Source: CANKHA01 sp035652315 (GTDB lineage: Bacteria > Pseudomonadota > Alphaproteobacteria > Rhizobiales > Xanthobacteraceae). Taken from it: 64,000 bases of DNA. Shown piece after piece: positions 59,828 through 64,000 of the stretch. A program made the position numbers and the translations under genes. The notes under the pieces were generated by a model, which made no database searches, was not told the origin of the DNA, and worked only from the letters and a program-made list of their open reading frames with translations. Location of the stretch: NCBI GenBank assembly GCA_035652315.1, contig DASREA010000065.1, positions 1 through 64,000 on the forward strand, given 5' to 3'. Position 1 is the stretch's first letter. Every line of letters begins with the position of its first letter.

Positions 59828-61980
59828 CCAAGCTGCCGCCCGAAGCTTATGCCATTATCGAGGGGCGGCATTCCGATCCTTTCCACTATCTCGGCTGGCA
59901 CGTGGAAGACGGCGTGCCCGTGGTCCGCGCCTTCTTGCCGGAGGCAGCCGAGGTCGCTGTTGTGGAGGACAGCGGACAGGAGAGCGAACTTCGCCGCATC
60001 CATGACGCCGGCCTTTTTGCCGGACGGCTACCGAACGGATCGCGGCGCTATCGCTTGCGCGCGCGCTTTGGCGATAACGTCGTCCAGCTCGAAGATCCGT
60101 ATCGCTTCCTGCCGGTGCTCAGTGACCTCGATCTCTATCTGCTCGGCGAGGGCACGCATATGCACCTCTACGAGAAGCTTGGCGCCCACCTGATGGTTCA
60201 GGACGGTGTCGAAGGCGTTGCCTTCGCCGTCTTCGCGCCGAATGCGAAGCGAGTCAGCGTCGTCGGCGATTTCAACTTCTGGGACGGCCGACGCCATGCT
60301 ATGCGAGTCCGCGGCAACGGTTTTTGGGAAATTTTCATTCCCGGCGCGCGTGAAGGCGACAAATACAAATACGAGATCGTCGCCCCAGGCGGAAATTTGC
60401 TCCCGTTGAAATCAGATCCGGTGGCTTTTGAAAGCGAGCAACGGCCGAAGACCGCGTCCATCGTCGTTGACATCGACCGGATAATCCGCCCGCAGCCGGC
60501 GCCAGCCAATGCCAACGCTTTGGCCGCGCCAATCTCGATCTACGAAGTTCATCTTGGATCGTGGCGCCGCCGCCCGGAGGAAGGCGGGCGCTGGCTGACC
60601 TACCGCGAATTGGCGGACCAACTTCCCGCTTATGTTGGCGATCTCGGCTTCACCCATGTCGAATTCCTGCCGGTCGCCGAGCATCCTTTCGACGGGTCAT
60701 GGGGCTATCAGCCGACAGGACTTTATGCGCCGACAAGCCGCTTCGGGACGCCCGCGGACTTCGCTGCGCTGGTGGATGCGTGTCACCGCACCGGCCTCGC
60801 TGTTCTGCTCGATTGGGTGCCGGGTCATTTTCCCGATGATCCCCACGGAATCGCGCAATTCGACGGCACCGCGCTGTATGAGCACGCCAACCCGATGCAG
60901 GGACGGCATCTCGACTGGGGAACGCTCATTTACAATTACGGCCGGACCGAAGTCACCAATTTTTTATTGGCGAATGCGTTGTTTTGGCTCGATCGCTACG
61001 GTGCCGACGGATTGCGCGTCGATGCCGTGGCTTCGATGCTTTATCTCGATTACAGCCGCCCGGCCGGCGAATGGATTCCGAACAAATATGGCGGTCGGGA
61101 AAATCTCGACGCCATCGAATTCCTGCGGCGATTCAACACCGAAGTCTTCTCGCGTCACCCGCAAGCGACCACGGCCGCCGAGGAATCGACCGCCTGGCCG
61201 ATGGTTTCCCGCCCGGTGGACTGGGGCGGTCTTGGCTTCGGATACAAGTGGAATATGGGGTGGATGCACGACACCCTGGATTACATCAGCAAAGATCCCA
61301 TTTACCGCCGCTATCACCACGGGCAAATCCTTTTCGGTCTGCACTACGCTTTTTCGGAAAATTTCATTCTGCCGCTGTCACACGACGAGGTTGTGCACGG
61401 CAAGCGCTCGATCCTCGGCCGCATGCCGGGCGACGACTGGCAGCGCTTCGCCAACCTACGCGCCTATTATGCCTTCATGTTCGGACACCCCGGCAAAAAG
61501 CTGATGTTCATGGGCAGCGAATTCGGTCAGGAGCGCGAATGGAACCACGATCATTCGCTCGACTGGCATTTGCTGCAAAATCCGAAACATGCCGGCGTGC
61601 AGGCGCTCGTGCGCGATCTCAACCGGCTTTATCGCTCGTTGCCGGCCCTGCATCAGCTCGACTGCGAAGCGGCGGGTTTCGAATGGCTGGTCATGAACGA
61701 CGCCGACCGCGGCATCTTTGCCTGGCTACGCAAAGGACAGGAACCACACGACCGCTGCCTCGTTGTCGTTAACTTCACGCCGCAAGTCCATCACGACTAT
61801 CGTATTCAAGTGCCCTTTCGCGGTGTCTGGCGGGAAGTTCTCAACACCGATTCCGCGATCTACGGCGGCAGCAATGTCGGCAATGCAGGCGCTGTGAGCA
61901 CGCTGGAAGATCGCTTTATTCCCGAGGTTAGTCTTGCCATTCCGCCGCTTGCTGCAATTTTTCTCGTCCCAGAACGGTAA
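59824..61980 (+). CDS. glgB: 1,4-alpha-glucan branching enzyme
   Basis: 718 residues from ATG 59824 (overlaps the TreS-Mak stop, ATGA). N-terminal carbohydrate modules (DPFHYLGWHVEDG, VFAPNAKRVSVVGDFNFWDG), then the GH13_9 barrel: WGYQPTGLYAPTSRFG, nucleophile Asp in GLRVDAVASMLYLDYSR, Glu in TAAEESTAWPMVSRP and LSHDEVVHGKRS. Introduces alpha-1,6 branches into the GlgE product. Confidence 0.96.
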   Translation: MTKLPPEAYAIIEGRHSDPFHYLGWHVEDGVPVVRAFLPEAAEVAVVEDSGQESELRRIHDAGLFAGRLPNGSRRYRLRARFGDNVVQLEDPYRFLPVLSDLDLYLLGEGTHMHLYEKLGAHLMVQDGVEGVAFAVFAPNAKRVSVVGDFNFWDGRRHAMRVRGNGFWEIFIPGAREGDKYKYEIVAPGGNLLPLKSDPVAFESEQRPKTASIVVDIDRIIRPQPAPANANALAAPISIYEVHLGSWRRRPEEGGRWLTYRELADQLPAYVGDLGFTHVEFLPVAEHPFDGSWGYQPTGLYAPTSRFGTPADFAALVDACHRTGLAVLLDWVPGHFPDDPHGIAQFDGTALYEHANPMQGRHLDWGTLIYNYGRTEVTNFLLANALFWLDRYGADGLRVDAVASMLYLDYSRPAGEWIPNKYGGRENLDAIEFLRRFNTEVFSRHPQATTAAEESTAWPMVSRPVDWGGLGFGYKWNMGWMHDTLDYISKDPIYRRYHHGQILFGLHYAFSENFILPLSHDEVVHGKRSILGRMPGDDWQRFANLRAYYAFMFGHPGKKLMFMGSEFGQEREWNHDHSLDWHLLQNPKHAGVQALVRDLNRLYRSLPALHQLDCEAAGFEWLVMNDADRGIFAWLRKGQEPHDRCLVVVNFTPQVHHDYRIQVPFRGVWREVLNTDSAIYGGSNVGNAGAVSTLEDRFIPEVSLAIPPLAAIFLVPER

Positions 61981-64000
61981 CGCTCGGCTTTCATCCGGCG
62001 CGCCGCATCCGCTGGGTGCGACCTGGGATGGGCGCGGCACAAATTTCGCCCTGTTCTCCGCGCACGCCGAAAAGGTGGAGCTTTGCCTGTTCGACAATCA
62101 GGGGCGGCGGGAGCTCGAGCGCATTGCCTTGCCGGAACGCACTGAAGACGTCTGGCACGGCTACCTCAACGACGTAGCGCCCGGTCAGCTTTATGGTTAC
62201 CGCGTCCATGGACCCTACGATCCGGAAAAAGGCCTGCGCTTCAACCCAAACAAGCTGCTGCTCGACCCCTATGCCAAGCGGCTGGCCGGACGGCTCGTCT
62301 GGAGCGACGCGCATTTTGCCTATCGCACAGGCGGACATCGCGGCGATCTTTCCTTCGACCGCCGGGACAACGGCCGCGGAATGCTCAAGGGCGTCGTGAT
62401 CGACGAAGCCTTCACCTGGGGCGAAGACAAGCCGCCGCTGATCCCCTGGGAAGACACCATCATGTACGAGGCGCATGTAAAGGGGCTGACCCAATTGCGC
62501 GACGACGTCCCGCGCGGCTGGCGCGGCACCTTCCGTGGACTCGCGGCGCCGGTCGTGATCGAGCATCTCAAGCGGCTGGGCGTGACCACCGTCGAGCTGC
62601 TGCCGATCCATGCCTTTCTCGACGACCGGCACCTGGTCGAGCGAGGACTGACAAATTATTGGGGCTACAATACAATTGGCTTCTTCGCGCCGGAGCCGCG
62701 CTACGCCGGTGACGGCAATCCCCTCGATGCCTTCCGGTCGACCGTTTCTAGACTGCATGACGCCGGCATCGAGGTGTTGCTCGACGTCGTCTACAATCAC
62801 ACCGCCGAAGGCAACCATCTCGGGCCGACCCTCAGTTTCCGCGGTATCGACAACCTCTCCTACTACTGTCTGCTACCGGACCAGCCGCGCTATTACGACG
62901 ACTTCACCGGCACCGGCAATTCCCTCAATCTTACCCATCCGCGCGTGCTGCAGATGGTGATGGATTCGCTGCGCTACTGGGTCGAGGTCGGTCATGTGGA
63001 CGGCTTTCGCTTCGATCTGGCGACGACATTGGGCCGGCTGCCCAGCGGCTTCGACCGCAACGCGCCATTCTTCGCCGCGATCCGGCAGGACCCCATTTTG
63101 TCGGCTGTCAAACTCGTCGCCGAGCCGTGGGACGTGGGCCCCGGAGGCTACCAGGTCGGTGCCTTCCCGCCGGGCTGGTCGGAATGGAATGACCGCTTCC
63201 GGCGCACACTCCGCCGCTACTGGAAGGGCGAAGGCAATCTTATCGGCGAGGTCAGCAGCCGCATGACGGCCTCGGCCGATTTGTTCAACCACGATCAGCG
63301 CGGCCCACGCTCCTCCATCAACCACGTCACCGTGCATGACGGCTTCACGCTCGCCGACCTCGTCAGCTACAGCCACAAGCATAACGAGGCGAATGGCGAG
63401 GATAACCGCGACGGCTCCGACGACAACGACAGCACAAATTGCGGAATCGAAGGCCCGACCGACGATAAAGATATTGTCGAGCTGCGCCGACGGCTGCGAC
63501 GGAACTTGCTGGCCTCGTTGCTGTTGGCTCAAGGCGTACCGTTGCTGCTGGCGGGCGACGAAGCCGGAAATTCCCAACAAGGCAACAATAATGCGTATTG
63601 CCAGGATAACGAGATCGGCTGGGTGAATTGGTCAGGTCTGGCGCATGCAGGCGAAGACATGAGGCAACTGATCGCACAGCTTGTCGAGCTGCGGCGGCGC
63701 TTTCCGCAGCTACGGTCCCGCCATTGGGTGAACGGATGGCAGGATAGCGGAGTCTCCGGCGTGATGTGGCTGACGCCCCAGGGCAAGCCCATGACCGAAG
63801 CGGACTGGCAATTTCCGGAAGGCCGCTTTCTCTCTTATGTGCTTGGCCCGGCCGAGCCGGGCAAGGCGGCGCTTTTCATCATTCTCAATGCAGCAGCGGA
63901 AGCGATCGAATTTGTGCTGCCGAACTTGCAGCCCTACGACAGCTGGACCTTGGTGCTGAACACCGCGCTCGGACAAACAGGTCACAGCATGGCCGCCGGG
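61934..64000 (+). CDS. glgX: Glycogen debranching enzyme GlgX, 5' part
   Basis: Frame open to the window edge, so the C-terminus is missing. No ATG is in place: TTG 61934 (or 61949) is the likely start, overlapping the end of glgB. Marks: GAPHPLGATWDGRGTNFALF, GYRVHGPYDPEKGLRFNPNK, LLDVVYNHTAEGNHLGPTL, nucleophile Asp in VDGFRFDLATTLG, Glu in LVAEPWDVGPGGYQVG and LLLAGDEAGNSQQGNNNAYC. Isoamylase-type (GH13_11); removes alpha-1,6 branches. Last visible gene of the GlgE operon. Confidence 0.92.
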   Translation, partial: MPFRRLLQFFSSQNGNARLSSGAPHPLGATWDGRGTNFALFSAHAEKVELCLFDNQGRRELERIALPERTEDVWHGYLNDVAPGQLYGYRVHGPYDPEKGLRFNPNKLLLDPYAKRLAGRLVWSDAHFAYRTGGHRGDLSFDRRDNGRGMLKGVVIDEAFTWGEDKPPLIPWEDTIMYEAHVKGLTQLRDDVPRGWRGTFRGLAAPVVIEHLKRLGVTTVELLPIHAFLDDRHLVERGLTNYWGYNTIGFFAPEPRYAGDGNPLDAFRSTVSRLHDAGIEVLLDVVYNHTAEGNHLGPTLSFRGIDNLSYYCLLPDQPRYYDDFTGTGNSLNLTHPRVLQMVMDSLRYWVEVGHVDGFRFDLATTLGRLPSGFDRNAPFFAAIRQDPILSAVKLVAEPWDVGPGGYQVGAFPPGWSEWNDRFRRTLRRYWKGEGNLIGEVSSRMTASADLFNHDQRGPRSSINHVTVHDGFTLADLVSYSHKHNEANGEDNRDGSDDNDSTNCGIEGPTDDKDIVELRRRLRRNLLASLLLAQGVPLLLAGDEAGNSQQGNNNAYCQDNEIGWVNWSGLAHAGEDMRQLIAQLVELRRRFPQLRSRHWVNGWQDSGVSGVMWLTPQGKPMTEADWQFPEGRFLSYVLGPAEPGKAALFIILNAAAEAIEFVLPNLQPYDSWTLVLNTALGQTGHSMAAG

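Overview
The window comes from an alphaproteobacterium of the Bradyrhizobium/Nitrobacteraceae–Xanthobacteraceae neighbourhood. This is inferred from high GC, the gene families present (DUF2188 proteins, TctC/Bug binding proteins, the GlgE pathway, UdgX, topoisomerase IB, TIGR02594 and TIGR02444 proteins) and short dispersed palindromes of the kind common in that group. I saw no rRNA, tRNA or CRISPR.

Layout. (1) 1-3.8 kb: the 3' end of thiC, interrupted in frame by a palindromic repeat, then small orphan genes between copies of a second palindromic repeat, a SecD-head-like exported protein, a YciI remnant and a toxin/immunity-like pair. (2) 3832-7988: two different IS1595-family insertion sequences in series. 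Each has defined ends, terminal inverted repeats, an 8-bp target duplication and passenger genes. (3) 8.0-8.64 kb: repeat-rich, hairpin-rich DNA without a credible gene. (4) 8.6-24 kb: ordinary chromosomal genes (envelope proteins, UspA, a lytic transglycosylase, EttA, a D-2-hydroxyacid dehydrogenase, UdgX, topoisomerase IB, an L,D-transpeptidase, UbiX, PyrD, Idi). (5) 24-39.6 kb: a catabolic island with two TctC proteins, a ThDP enzyme, an NMT1-like periplasmic-binding-fold protein and a bicupin. A MarR regulator then diverges from an eight-gene operon: gentisate-type ring-cleavage bicupin, Rieske ferredoxin, amidohydrolase, cupin, Cdc48-like double AAA ATPase, cupin, UbiD decarboxylase and DapA/NahE-type aldolase. 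(6) 39.9-45.4 kb: cell-wall proteins (a TIGR02594 peptidase-like protein and a class A PBP) and an unknown exported protein. (7) 45.8-52.4 kb: one 2183-residue secreted TPR protein. (8) 52.4-64 kb: alpha-glucan metabolism (malQ; glgE, treS-mak fusion, glgB and glgX in overlapping order).

The most unusual content is the operon at 31.1-39.6 kb. A bacterial p97/Cdc48 homologue is embedded, with an 8-nt overlap, among cupins, a Rieske ferredoxin and a prFMN-type decarboxylase. Its second AAA domain has a natural Glu-to-Gln change in Walker B, and its N-terminus is histidine-rich. A 19-bp perfect dyad sits between the -35 and -10 boxes of the operon promoter next to the marR gene. The working inference is an aromatic-acid ring-cleavage pathway (dioxygenase, hydratase-aldolase, decarboxylases) with a dedicated AAA remodelling factor. 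The UbiX encoded at 21.1 kb could supply prFMN to the UbiD enzyme.

In the last block, trehalose would be converted to maltose and maltose-1-phosphate by the TreS-Mak fusion, polymerised by GlgE, branched by GlgB and trimmed by GlgX and MalQ. All functions are read from sequence motifs; no search was run.
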